Positions 1 to 7,469 of a stretch of DNA of 21,373 bases are shown in pieces. Numbering within the stretch: position 1 is the first letter of the stretch; each line of letters begins with the position of its first letter. The notes beneath the pieces are model-generated. The model made no database searches, was not told where the DNA came from, and saw only the letters and a list, made by a program, of their open reading frames with translations. The position numbers and the translations under genes are program-made. The stretch is from JACKJA01 sp050297015 (GTDB lineage: Bacteria > Pseudomonadota > Alphaproteobacteria > Micavibrionales > Micavibrionaceae): the NCBI GenBank assembly GCA_050297015.1, contig JBNKRZ010000033.1:1-21373 (forward strand). The letters run 5' to 3'.

Positions 1-1067
<1,067 letters not shown>

Positions 1068-1200
1068 CATATTATGCCTGACGCCTTGGCGTGTCGGGTG
1101 CGCGCACAGGAATAAATCTATTGCTGTCGTTATATGAATGAGCGCACACCAACATTATTAGACAGACAGAATTTTGGAGTTTTTGGAGAACGGTTTTGGA
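1068..1200 (+). other. 23S-5S spacer
   Basis: Transcribed spacer of about 130 nt. It holds an imperfect hairpin near 1077-1099 (CCTGACGCC against GGCGTGTCGGG). Just before the 5S gene, bases 1189-1200 pair with 1321-1332 across the 5S gene (TTGGA with TCCAA, AACGG with CCGTT), probably forming the processing stem. The motif TTTTGGA occurs three times between about 1171 and 1200. No tRNA is present in the spacer. Confidence 0.7.
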
Positions 1201-1320
1201 TGACTTGGTGGCATTAGCGAGAATGAAACACCCGATCCCATACCGAACTCGGCCGTGAAAAGTCTCTGCGGCGATGGTACTGCGTCTTAAGGCGTGGGAG
1301 AGTAGCACACTGCCAAGTCT
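1201..1320 (+). rRNA. rrf: 5S ribosomal RNA
   Basis: A 120-nt 5S rRNA. Helix I is visible as GACTTGGT (1202-1209) pairing with GCCAAGTC (1312-1319). The conserved loop-A/helix-III core CACCCGATCCCATACCGAAC lies at about 1230-1249 and the GGGAGAGTAG block at about 1296-1305. It sits about 130 nt after 23S in the usual rrn order. No tRNA follows it in the window, although many alphaproteobacterial rrn operons end with an initiator-tRNA gene. Confidence 0.97.
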
Positions 1321-1378
1321 TCCAAGCCCGTTTTTTAAAATGTCTTTTCAAACTTATTCACGATGATGATTACCCCAC

Positions 1379-1405
1379 CCGCGCCACGCTTGAGCGCGGT
1401 TTTTT
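1379..1405 (+). terminator. Rho-independent terminator of the rRNA operon
   Basis: CCGCGC (1379-1384) pairs with GCGCGG (1394-1399) around a 9-nt loop, followed directly by six T (1400-1405). It lies about 60 nt after 5S. A second T-run (1331-1336) directly after the extended 5S stem may also contribute. Confidence 0.85.
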
Positions 1406-1465
1406 GTGCTTCGCTGGGCGATGAAAGAAAATTTATGTTTGAGGGATTCAAGGGCTTCAGCTGTG

Positions 1466-1783
1466 TCATGTCACGCTACCGTCCTCTAGATACTGTAGTC
1501 ACATGTTATGTACATTTCTGCGTAAGCAGGTTTTTGATGAATGTGCGCGAAAAATGCGCAGAGCATAGCCATAGCTACGGTTAAGCATTTTGAGCGAACA
1601 GGCGCAAAAAGATGCCGCGCCCTTCGGGTTCGTTTTTCAAATAAAGTTATCATCGTTTTTGCTCCTTGAATATGCTTTGGCATGTCCTGCGAACCAAAAA
1701 CTTGATCCTTTTATCCGAAAAACGAACAGAAATATGCATAACATGTGACTACAGTATCTAGGGCGATAGCGGCTGACTTATGA
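1466..1783. repeat. Long inverted repeat flanking a ~200-bp core (MITE-like candidate)
   Basis: Two inverted arms, about 1466-1523 and 1723-1783, share a perfect 24-bp core (1487-1510 against 1737-1760). The match continues imperfectly on both sides, with two-base gaps outwards and about 8 of 10 matches inwards. The enclosed core contains a 55-codon minus-strand ORF whose TAG stop lies in the left arm. The right arm ends 11 bp from the argS stop codon. No clear target-site duplication was found. It could be a non-autonomous transposon relic, two inverted copies of a dispersed intergenic repeat, or a very long stem acting between the converging rrn and argS transcripts. Confidence 0.6.
1486..1653 (-). 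CDS. Small putative exported peptide inside the inverted repeat (unknown)
   Basis: A 55-codon ORF starting at an ATG (complement of 1651-1653), with a good Shine-Dalgarno AAGGAG (complement of 1662-1667) 8 nt upstream. The product has a strongly basic N-terminus (KRTRRAR), a hydrophobic run LTVAMAMLCAFFA and a possible signal-peptidase site AYA, leaving only about ten residues before a TAG stop in the left repeat arm. It looks like a signal peptide whose mature part has been cut off, or a leader-peptide-like ORF. No family is recognised. The upstream in-frame ATG at 1683 lacks a comparable ribosome-binding site. Whether it is expressed cannot be told. Confidence 0.35.
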   Translation of the reverse strand: MITLFEKRTRRARHLFAPVRSKCLTVAMAMLCAFFAHIHQKPAYAEMYITCDYSI

Positions 1784-1793
1784 ATGATACCCC

Positions 1794-3560
1794 CTACATA
1801 CGGTCGGGGACGGTAATGCCTAGGGTGTCGATGCACAGGGCTAGAACATCATAGGATAGCTGGAGCAACGCGAGATAGCTGTCTCTTACGCTTTCGTCCT
1901 TTTCCGTCATGATGTGGCACTGGTTGTAAAAACGGCTGAATTCGCGGGCTAGCCGGTAGGCATAATCCGCGACATAGTGCGGCGCATAATTATTGAGCGC
2001 CCCGGAAAACGCATCGGGCAGCTCCCCCAGTATTAGAGCTAGAGCACGGTCCGGCCCTTGAATGGTGATGGTCGCTGCGGGTTTGAAATTTTGCTCCTCG
2101 GCTTTACGCAGGATCGATTTGATCCGGACGGCCTGATAGAGCAGATAAGGTCCGGTTTTTCCCTCAAAGTTAACGAACCGGTCGAGGTCGAAAACGTAAT
2201 CGGATTGCCGCGGATTGAGGAGATCGGCGAATTTGATCGCCGCCATGGCTACTTTTTGGGCCACATCTTCGCGCTCTTCATCGGACATGTCTTGTGCCAG
2301 CGCGGCTTCGTTCAGGCGTGAGCGGGCTTTATCCTGAGTCATGCTGATAAAATCATTCAGACGCAGAAGGTTGCCATCCCGCGTTTTAAACGGTTTGCCA
2401 TCCGGGCCGTTCATAGTGCCAAACCCGGCATGCGTCAGCTCAAGCGCCTCCGGTGCAACGCCGCTTTTGTAGGAGGCGCGGAAGACTTGTTCGAAATGGA
2501 GGTGTTGGCGCTGATCGACGACATAGATGATCCGGCTGGGGTTGTAGAGTTTGACCCGTTCCAGAATGGTTGCGCAGTCTGTCGTGCCGTACAAAACTGC
2601 GCCGTCGCTTTTATAAAGAATGAGCGGCGGCACATCATGTTTGTCGTCTTCCTTTGCCACGGGCACGATGGTTGCCCCGTCGCTTTTTTCGGCAATGCCC
2701 TTGGCCAGCATGTCTTCGACCATCGGGGCGATGTAATCGTGAACGTCTGATTCTCCCTTCCAAAGGTCGAAATGTACGCCCAGCCGCCGGTAGTTTTCCT
2801 TGACACTGTCCATAGAAACATCAAAGAAATGCTGCCATAGGGCGCGGTATCCGGGGCGCCCGTCCTGTAGGGCCAGAGTCGCTTGTCGCGCGCGTTCCAT
2901 TTCTGCGGGGTCTTCTTTGGCCTTGCGGGAAGCCGCAGGGTAGATTTCCTCCAGATCGTCAATTGTGACGGGAGATTCAGCCGGGTAGTCGCCTTTATGA
3001 TTCTCATCGAAATAGGGCCAGTCCGGATGGCGTGTTTCCAGCTCCGCGATAATCATGCCCATTGGGGTGCCCCAGTCGCCAAGGTGGACATCCCCCAGCG
3101 TTTCAAAGCCTATGGCTTTCATAATCCGGCGGATGGAATCGCCGACAACGGCCGGGCGAAAATGCCCCACATGCATGGCTTTGGCGATATTTGGTCCGCC
3201 ATAGTCGAGAACAGCCGTTTGTTTCTCTCCGGTTTGCGGGATCAGGGCATGAGGCGCGTTTTTTAAATCATCCAAATAGGCCGTCAGGAAATCGTCAGAG
3301 ATGTCGATATTGATAAAGCCCGGCCCGGCAATATCAATTTTTGAAATCGCTTCATGGTCTTGCAGCTTTTCTACGATGGCGCTCGCGATTTCCCGCGGAT
3401 TGCGTTTGAGGGTTTTGGCCGCACCCATCGCACCGTTACATTGAAAGGCGGCCAGATCTGCGCGGTCGGAAATCTTTACCGTGCCGCATGCGGGGTCCGC
3501 GCCCATGTCCGCGAAAACGGGCCGAACGATGTCCGATAGTCTGCTTGCCAAGGAAGCCAT
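1794..3560 (-). CDS. argS: Arginyl-tRNA synthetase
   Basis: A class I aminoacyl-tRNA synthetase that charges tRNA-Arg with arginine using ATP in the cytoplasm; 588 aa, normal family length. The N-terminal ~105 residues form the Arg-specific additional domain. The signature DYGGPNIAKAMHVGH ends in the HIGH-type motif HVGH (residues 130-133). The KMSKS counterpart is DGKPFKTR (387-394), the usual lysine-poor ArgRS form. The C-terminal DALR-type anticodon-binding domain ends LGITVPDRM. Start: ATG at 3560 with GAGAG about 10 nt upstream; the stop is TAG. It is the only certain minus-strand gene and converges on the rRNA operon, separated from it by the inverted repeat. A candidate promoter lies in the divergent intergenic region upstream. 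Confidence 0.97.
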   Translation of the reverse strand: MASLASRLSDIVRPVFADMGADPACGTVKISDRADLAAFQCNGAMGAAKTLKRNPREIASAIVEKLQDHEAISKIDIAGPGFINIDISDDFLTAYLDDLKNAPHALIPQTGEKQTAVLDYGGPNIAKAMHVGHFRPAVVGDSIRRIMKAIGFETLGDVHLGDWGTPMGMIIAELETRHPDWPYFDENHKGDYPAESPVTIDDLEEIYPAASRKAKEDPAEMERARQATLALQDGRPGYRALWQHFFDVSMDSVKENYRRLGVHFDLWKGESDVHDYIAPMVEDMLAKGIAEKSDGATIVPVAKEDDKHDVPPLILYKSDGAVLYGTTDCATILERVKLYNPSRIIYVVDQRQHLHFEQVFRASYKSGVAPEALELTHAGFGTMNGPDGKPFKTRDGNLLRLNDFISMTQDKARSRLNEAALAQDMSDEEREDVAQKVAMAAIKFADLLNPRQSDYVFDLDRFVNFEGKTGPYLLYQAVRIKSILRKAEEQNFKPAATITIQGPDRALALILGELPDAFSGALNNYAPHYVADYAYRLAREFSRFYNQCHIMTEKDESVRDSYLALLQLSYDVLALCIDTLGITVPDRM

Positions 3561-3603
3561 GTCGTAAACACTCTCAATATATATAAATTATTGTTATGGC
3601 GAC

Positions 3604-3633
3604 TATAAATGCCATATGCCTCTAAAAGGTCAA
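3604..3633 (-). promoter_or_regulatory. Candidate promoter of argS
   Basis: On the minus strand, TTGACC (complement of 3628-3633) is followed after 18 nt by TTTATA (complement of 3604-3609), about 45 nt before the argS start. It is a reasonable sigma-70-type match found by eye only. Confidence 0.45.
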
Positions 3634-3748
3634 GTTTTTCTTGAGGCGGTTGATGAACTGTATCGTTAGAAAGTTTGCGTTTTTGTTTTATTATCTGCTA
3701 GAAGGAACAAGGTTTTACTATATGACAGAATAAATATTGAGGTGTGCT

Positions 3749-3943
3749 ATGTTTTCTAAAAAATTATCTCTTGCTTCGGAATACCGTCGGACTATTGCCT
3801 CGGTTTTGCTCGTTGCGGTGGGTGCGGCTTTTGCAGCGCCTGATTTTTCCACTAAGTCCGCCGAGGATAAGGCTCTTCAAACTCAAAAGATTCCGAAGGC
3901 ACCCACGGGGGTAAAGCTTAATGTCGGCCCTAAGGTGCTCTAA
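3749..3943 (+). CDS. Small exported protein of unknown function
   Basis: A 64-aa ORF. ATG 3749 is chosen over the in-frame TTG at 3737 because GAGG (3739-3742) sits 6 nt upstream of it. The product begins with a basic n-region (SKK, YRR), a hydrophobic stretch IASVLLVAVGAAFAA and a plausible signal-peptidase site after AFA. This leaves a mature peptide of about 36 residues rich in Lys, Thr and Pro and without cysteine. No family is recognised. It lies between divergently oriented argS and the secE-nusG genes, about 170 nt before secE. No clear terminator follows it, so it may be read together with secE. Confidence 0.55.
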   Translation: MFSKKLSLASEYRRTIASVLLVAVGAAFAAPDFSTKSAEDKALQTQKIPKAPTGVKLNVGPKVL

Positions 3944-4110
3944 GTGATCGCCGTTCTTTTTCTCGGTAGGGCACTTTTTTCGCTGGCGCTTTGCATTTTT
4001 TTCGGCTATATAAAGGTCATTCCCTGACATAACGGTTCGTTTTCCTTGGCGCAGCGCCACGTTACGGGCCCTTGGTCAAAACGATACGATTAAAAGCAAA
4101 CGAGGAAAAA

Positions 4111-4308
4111 ATGGCAAAAGTCAGCCCGGTCGAATACATCAATCAGGTCAAATCCGAAGTCAAAAAAGTGACTTGGCCTTCGCGCAAGGAAACGACGACG
4201 AGCACAATTGCCGTGTTCATTATGGTCGTGATTGCTTCGCTCTTTTTGTTTATGGCGGATCAGGTTTTGTCTTTTATCGTAAAAACGATTTTGAACATCG
4301 GGATGTAA
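4111..4308 (+). CDS. secE: Preprotein translocase subunit SecE
   Basis: A 65-aa single-span SecE, the short form typical outside the enterobacteria. It clamps SecY in the SecYEG export channel of the inner membrane. The conserved amphipathic segment VKKVTWPSRKET (about residues 16-27) precedes one membrane helix (about 30-50, AVFIMVVIASLFLFMADQVL). ATG 4111 is chosen because GAGG (4102-4105) sits just upstream and the product starts MAKVSPVEYI as in relatives; the in-frame TTG 39 nt earlier is not needed. nusG follows after 58 nt, the classic secE-nusG pair. No tRNA-Trp gene, often found before secE, is present. A small TCCCG/CGGGA hairpin (4313-4326) follows the stop. Confidence 0.95.
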   Translation: MAKVSPVEYINQVKSEVKKVTWPSRKETTTSTIAVFIMVVIASLFLFMADQVLSFIVKTILNIGM

Positions 4309-4366
4309 TTACTCCCGTTAGCGGGAACTTATAAGAGCTTTAATATATAAAGAAGAGAGAAACATT

Positions 4367-4897
4367 ATGGCACATCGCTGGTACGTTCTTCACGTTTATT
4401 CCGGTTTTGAAAACAAGGTGGCGGAAGCTATTCAGGAAAAAGCCCGCAAACAGGGCATGGAAGAAAAGGTCGAGGAAATCATGGTCCCGACTGAGGAAGT
4501 TATGGAAGTGCGCCGCGGTCAACGCGTTCAGGCTGAACGTAAATTCTTCCCCGGTTATGTGCTGGCTAAGCTGGACCTGAACGATGATGTTTGGCACATG
4601 ATTAAAGACACGCCGAAAGTGACGGGCTTTTTGGGGGCCGCAAACAAGCCTTCCCCGATCAGCCAAAAAGAAGCCGAGCGTCTGATGAACCAGATTCAGG
4701 AAGGTATCGACAGCCCGCGGCCGTCCATCATTTACGATATCGGTGAAGAGGTCAAAGTTATCGACGGACCGTTTGCGTCCTTTAATGGGCTGGTTGAGGA
4801 AGTCGACGAAGAAAAAGGCAAGCTCAAAGTGTCCGTTTCGATCTTTGGCCGGGCCACGCCGGTTGAACTGGAATACTCTCAAGTTGAGAAAATATAA
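4367..4897 (+). CDS. nusG: Transcription termination/antitermination factor NusG
   Basis: A 176-aa NusG. The N-terminal NGN domain (about 1-115) binds the RNA polymerase clamp; it begins AHRWYVLHVYSGFENKV and includes the KFFPGYVLAKLDL core. The C-terminal KOW domain (about 122-176, with IGEEVKVIDGPFASFNGLV) contacts Rho or ribosomal protein S10. Length and both domains are normal. The ATG at 4367 follows a purine-rich GAAGAGAG stretch. It lies 58 nt after secE and 133 nt before rplK, with a candidate rplK promoter in that gap. Confidence 0.97.
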   Translation: MAHRWYVLHVYSGFENKVAEAIQEKARKQGMEEKVEEIMVPTEEVMEVRRGQRVQAERKFFPGYVLAKLDLNDDVWHMIKDTPKVTGFLGAANKPSPISQKEAERLMNQIQEGIDSPRPSIIYDIGEEVKVIDGPFASFNGLVEEVDEEKGKLKVSVSIFGRATPVELEYSQVEKI

Positions 4898-4902
4898 AAT
4901 AC

Positions 4903-4930
4903 TTGATTTTTGGGGGGGCGTTAGTGTAGT
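4903..4930 (+). promoter_or_regulatory. Candidate promoter of rplK operon
   Basis: TTGATT (4903-4908) is followed by a G-run and, after 16 nt, TGTAGT (4925-4930). The surrounding TTTTTGGGGGGGCGTTAGTG block looks like promoters seen ahead of rplK in other alphaproteobacteria, from memory. The -10 element is weak, so the exact boxes are uncertain. Confidence 0.45.
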
Positions 4931-4950
4931 GTCCGCCGCATTGTAAGAGA

Positions 4951-5003
4951 CGTGGGAGGTTTTCCGGTAAAGCATTGCCATCCGGAGCCGGACCACGAAC
5001 CTC
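4951..5003 (+). promoter_or_regulatory. Structured rplK leader, candidate L1 autoregulatory site
   Basis: CGTGG (4951-4955) pairs with CCACG (4993-4997), enclosing TCCGG (4963-4967) with CCGGA (4982-4986). An alternative pairing of GAGGT (4956-4960) with ACCTC (4999-5003) would compete. In the L11-L1 operon of E. coli, L1 represses translation by binding a leader that mimics its 23S site; this position fits that role. L1 binding here is inference. Confidence 0.45.
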
Positions 5004-5030
5004 GTTAACTTAAAACTAACGGAGGCTGTA

Positions 5031-5459
5031 ATGGCTAAAAAAGTAACAGGTTATATTAACCTGACGATTATGGGTGGTGCTGCCAACCCATCTCCGCCGG
5101 TTGGTCCTGCTTTGGGTCAGCATGGTGTGAACATCATGGACTTCTGTAAGGCGTTTAACGCCAAGACGGAAGAACAAAAAGGTATTCCGATTCCGGTTGT
5201 CATTAGCGTGTATGAAGATCGTTCATTCGACTTTATCTGCAAAACGCCGCCGGCAAGTTATTTCCTGAAACAGGTGACAAAAAAGAAAAGCGGTGCGAAT
5301 AACCCCGGTCACGAAACGATCGCGACGGTTACGCAAAAGCAGCTTGAGGATATCGCCGAGAAGAAAATGGCAGACTTGAATGCCAATGACATCAAGGCTG
5401 GTGCTAAAATTATTGCCGGGTCCGCACGGTCCATGGGCATCGAAGTGCTGGAGGACTAA
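5031..5459 (+). CDS. rplK: 50S ribosomal protein L11
   Basis: A 142-aa L11, which forms the base of the L7/L12 stalk and, with 23S helices 43-44, the GTPase-associated centre. The N-terminal domain starts MAKKVTGYINLTIMGGAANP and continues with PPVGPALGQHGVNIMDFCK, the thiostrepton-region proline helix. The C-terminal rRNA-binding domain ends in AGSARSMGIEVLED. GGAGG (5021-5025) stands 5 nt before the ATG. rplA follows after 4 nt, so the two are translationally linked. Length and sequence are ordinary. Confidence 0.98.
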   Translation: MAKKVTGYINLTIMGGAANPSPPVGPALGQHGVNIMDFCKAFNAKTEEQKGIPIPVVISVYEDRSFDFICKTPPASYFLKQVTKKKSGANNPGHETIATVTQKQLEDIAEKKMADLNANDIKAGAKIIAGSARSMGIEVLED

Positions 5460-5463
5460 GATC

Positions 5464-6171
5464 ATGACAAAGCAAGCTAAGAAAATGCAGGCGGCTTACG
5501 CCAATATTGATCGTGAAAAGCTCTACACTGTTGCGGAAGCGATTAAAATCATCAAGGACGGCGCTAAAAACCGTAAATTTGATGAGACGGTTGAAATTGC
5601 CATGAACCTTGCGATCGATCCGCGTCACGCCGACCAGATGGTGCGCGGGATGTATGAGCTGCCGCACGGCACCGGCGCAACGGTTCGCGTGGCTGTCTTT
5701 GCCAAGGACGAAAAAGCCAAGGAAGCAAAAGATGCCGGGGCTGATATCGTCGGGGCGGAGGACCTGATGGAGGAAATCCAAAAAGGTAACATGGACTTTG
5801 ACCGCTGTATTGCCACGCCGGACATGATGCCGCTGGTTGGCCGTCTGGGTAAAGTTCTGGGTCCGAAGGGTCTGATGCCGAACCCGAAACTGGGTACGGT
5901 GACGCCGGACGTGAAAAAGGCTGTTGAATCCGCAAAAGGCGGCGCGATCGAATACCGTGCTGAAAAAGCCGGGATCGTGCATGCCGGTGTTGGGAAAGCC
6001 AGTTTCGATGAGAAAAAACTCGCGGAGAACGTGGCGGCTTTCGTTAAGGAAATCCAACGTGTTAAGCCGTCCGGTGCCAAGGGAACTTACATGAAGAAGA
6101 TTACGCTGTCTTCGACCATGGGCCCGGGGATCAAACTGGACATTGAAGCGGCGCTTAACGACGCGGCATAA
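5464..6171 (+). CDS. rplA: 50S ribosomal protein L1
   Basis: A 235-aa L1, which forms the mobile L1 stalk that helps deacylated tRNA leave the E site and in many bacteria represses its own operon. The family signature GRLGKVLGPKGLMPNPKLGTVT is intact (about residues 123-144), as are the C-terminal MKKITLSSTMGPGIKLD segment and normal length. ATG 5464 is chosen because it lies 4 nt after the rplK stop and a GGAGG inside the rplK end serves as ribosome-binding site. The longer in-frame start at 5380 lies inside rplK and is unnecessary. It is followed by the rplJ leader. Confidence 0.98.
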   Translation: MTKQAKKMQAAYANIDREKLYTVAEAIKIIKDGAKNRKFDETVEIAMNLAIDPRHADQMVRGMYELPHGTGATVRVAVFAKDEKAKEAKDAGADIVGAEDLMEEIQKGNMDFDRCIATPDMMPLVGRLGKVLGPKGLMPNPKLGTVTPDVKKAVESAKGGAIEYRAEKAGIVHAGVGKASFDEKKLAENVAAFVKEIQRVKPSGAKGTYMKKITLSSTMGPGIKLDIEAALNDAA

Positions 6172-6178
6172 AAAAATC

Positions 6179-6216
6179 TTGACGAGGGTCCTTTTTTTCT
6201 ATAGAAGGGCCCTCGT
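6179..6216 (+). promoter_or_regulatory. Hairpin overlapping a candidate rplJ promoter
   Basis: Bases 6182-6191 pair with 6207-6216 over ten pairs (one G:U), with a 15-nt T-rich loop. The same stretch has TTGACG (6179-6184) and TATAGA (6200-6205), a possible promoter with a short 15-nt spacer. No T-run follows the stem. It may be an internal promoter, an mRNA-processing hairpin in read-through transcripts, or both. Confidence 0.4.
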
Positions 6217-6300
6217 TCCTGTCGGAGACTGCGGGTCGGCGTAAGCTGGTAAATCCTGCAATAGATGGGGTAAAAGGAAGAGCTTTTAGGGCTTATACGC
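6213..6300 (+). promoter_or_regulatory. Ribosomal protein L10 leader
   Basis: The sequence has the recognisable L10-leader pieces: CTGTCGGAGACTGCGGG (about 6219-6235), later CCTGCAATAGATGGGG (6255-6270), then a purine-rich stretch. TGCGGG (6230-6235) pairs with CCTGCA (6255-6260). In known L10 leaders the L10-(L7/L12) complex binds this kinked stem, an rRNA mimic, and represses rplJL. The position just before rplJ fits. The outer boundaries are approximate. Confidence 0.75.
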
Positions 6301-6347
6301 GGCGAATACACGCGCGTCTTTTATCATCATCAAAAAAGTTTTTGTAC

Positions 6348-6385
6348 GGGATGCAGGAAAAAAATATGCGTCCCTTTTTTATTTT
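6348..6385 (+). terminator. Rho-independent terminator/attenuator ahead of rplJ
   Basis: GGGATGCA (6348-6355) pairs with TGCGTCCC (6367-6374) through eight pairs with one G:U, then TTTTTT (6375-6380) and ATTTTT follow. It lies 19 nt before the rplJ ribosome-binding site, inside the transcription unit, so it should act as an attenuator. Its 5' arm and loop contain TGCAGGA (6352-6358), complementary to TCCTGCA (6254-6260) in the L10 leader. Confidence 0.7.
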
Positions 6386-6408
6386 TGTTTGTAAGGAGTT
6401 TTAAAGTT

Positions 6409-6921
6409 ATGGCTATGAACCGCGCCCAAAAAGAACAGGCTGTTGCCGAATATAACGAACGTTTTGAAAATGACGAAACGGTTGTGGTTGTCCAGTATTC
6501 CGGTTCGACGGTGGCTGAGATGACGGCTCTGCGTCGCAACGAAGAAGGCGTGAAGGTTAAAGTGACCAAAAACACGTTGGCGCGCCGCGCGGCCCAGGGA
6601 ACAAAATTCGAAGGGATTGCCGATCTGTTTAAAGGTCCGGTGGCTATGCTCTCTTCCGAAGATGTTGTGGCGCCGGCAAAGGTCGCTCAAAAATTTGCCA
6701 AGGATAATAAAAATCTGATTATCCTCGGCGGCGCTATGCAAAGCACGGTTCTTGACACAGCTGGCGTTGAACAGCTGGCGAAAATGCCGAGCCTCGATGA
6801 GCTGCGCGGCAAGCTGGTTGGGCTTATTCAAGCTCCGGCCACGAAGGTTGCTGGTGTGCTGCAAGCCCCGGCCGGGCAGCTGGCCCGTGTTGTTGGTGCT
6901 TATGCTGCCAAAGGCGAATAA
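6409..6921 (+). CDS. rplJ: 50S ribosomal protein L10
   Basis: A 170-aa L10, which anchors the L7/L12 dimers to 23S rRNA at the ribosomal stalk. The N-terminal rRNA-binding domain begins MAMNRAQKEQAVAEYNERF and contains VTKNTLARRAAQGT. The C-terminal helix that binds L7/L12 follows the AGVLQAPAGQLARVVGAY segment. ATG 6409 is chosen because AAGGAG (6393-6398) stands 10 nt upstream and the N-terminus matches the family; the upstream in-frame start at 6385 lies in the terminator T-tract. The gene is preceded by the L10 leader and attenuator and followed by rplL after 62 nt. Confidence 0.97.
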   Translation: MAMNRAQKEQAVAEYNERFENDETVVVVQYSGSTVAEMTALRRNEEGVKVKVTKNTLARRAAQGTKFEGIADLFKGPVAMLSSEDVVAPAKVAQKFAKDNKNLIILGGAMQSTVLDTAGVEQLAKMPSLDELRGKLVGLIQAPATKVAGVLQAPAGQLARVVGAYAAKGE

Positions 6922-6983
6922 GAATTTATAGGTTTTAACTAATCAATTGGCTAACTGATTTATTTTAAAAAAGGAGAAAGAAA

Positions 6984-7361
6984 ATGGCTGCTGATTTGGA
7001 AAAAATTGCTGAGGAACTGTCCGCTCTGTCCGTTATGGAAGCGGCTGAACTGGCGAAACTGCTGGAAGACAAATGGGGCGTATCTGCCGCAGCACCTGTT
7101 GCTGTTGCTGCTGCTCCGGGCGCTGCTGCCGGTGGTGACGCTGCAGAAGAAAAAGACAGCTTTGATGTTGTTTTGACGTCTGCCGGCGGTAACAAAATTG
7201 CCGTGATTAAAGAAGTGCGCGGTATCACGGGTCTGGGCTTGAAAGAAGCGAAAGACTTGGTTGAAGCTGGTGGTAACATCAAAGAAGGCGCGAAAAAAGA
7301 CGAAGCTGAAGACATTAAAGCTAAGTTGGAAGCCGCTGGCGCTAGCATCGAGCTGAAATAA
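6984..7361 (+). CDS. rplL: 50S ribosomal protein L7/L12
   Basis: A 125-aa L7/L12, the multicopy stalk protein that recruits and activates translational GTPases such as EF-G and EF-Tu. The N-terminal dimerisation domain (about 1-36) is followed by an Ala-rich flexible hinge (about 37-56, AAAPVAVAAAPGAAAGG) and the C-terminal factor-binding domain with KIAVIKEVRGITGLGLKEAK. Length and layout are normal. A strong AAGGAGAAAG ribosome-binding site precedes the ATG, as expected for a protein made in several copies per ribosome. Confidence 0.98.
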   Translation: MAADLEKIAEELSALSVMEAAELAKLLEDKWGVSAAAPVAVAAAPGAAAGGDAAEEKDSFDVVLTSAGGNKIAVIKEVRGITGLGLKEAKDLVEAGGNIKEGAKKDEAEDIKAKLEAAGASIELK

Positions 7362-7382
7362 TCGGCTTTTATAGTTTACGGT

Positions 7383-7419
7383 ATATCCCGGTCCTGCGCA
7401 TGTGCGTGGTCCGGGATAT
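7383..7419 (+). promoter_or_regulatory. Strong hairpin after rplL (processing or partial termination)
   Basis: ATATCCCGG (7383-7391) pairs with CCGGGATAT (7411-7419) over nine bases, with further pairing possible inside the loop. No T-run follows, so it is not a classic terminator. In E. coli a partial terminator and an RNase III site lie between rplL and rpoB and set stalk-protein versus polymerase levels; this hairpin is in the equivalent place. Confidence 0.6.
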
Positions 7420-7440
7420 TCTGTCCTATAAAATAATGTC

Positions 7441-7469
7441 TTGACTTAGGCGTTCCGGTACGCCATAAC
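7441..7469 (+). promoter_or_regulatory. Candidate internal promoter of rpoBC
   Basis: TTGACT (7441-7446) is followed after exactly 17 nt by CATAAC (7464-7469), five and four matches to the sigma-70 consensus. It would produce a leader of about 210 nt before rpoB. The rest of the 328-nt gap (7362-7689) holds small possible stems (ACGG/TCCGT near 7518-7532, CCCC/GGGG near 7556-7572) and no gene that I can see. Confidence 0.5.

Noticed and set aside
1321..1465. Expected initiator tRNA after 5S
   Set aside because: The stretch holds the terminator and unremarkable sequence; no tRNA features were seen.
1363..1584. 73-codon plus-strand ORF after 5S
   Set aside because: Its start lies in the rRNA terminator region, its frame crosses the terminator stem and the repeat arm, and no ribosome-binding site is seen.
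3944..4110. Expected tRNA-Trp before secE
   Set aside because: No T-loop, anticodon or acceptor stem could be found; the gap holds only T-rich sequence and a short TGGCG/CGCCA palindrome near 4047-4060.
4743..4946. 67-codon frame overlapping the 3' end of nusG
   Set aside because: An alternative frame inside nusG running into the rplK promoter, without domain or ribosome-binding site.
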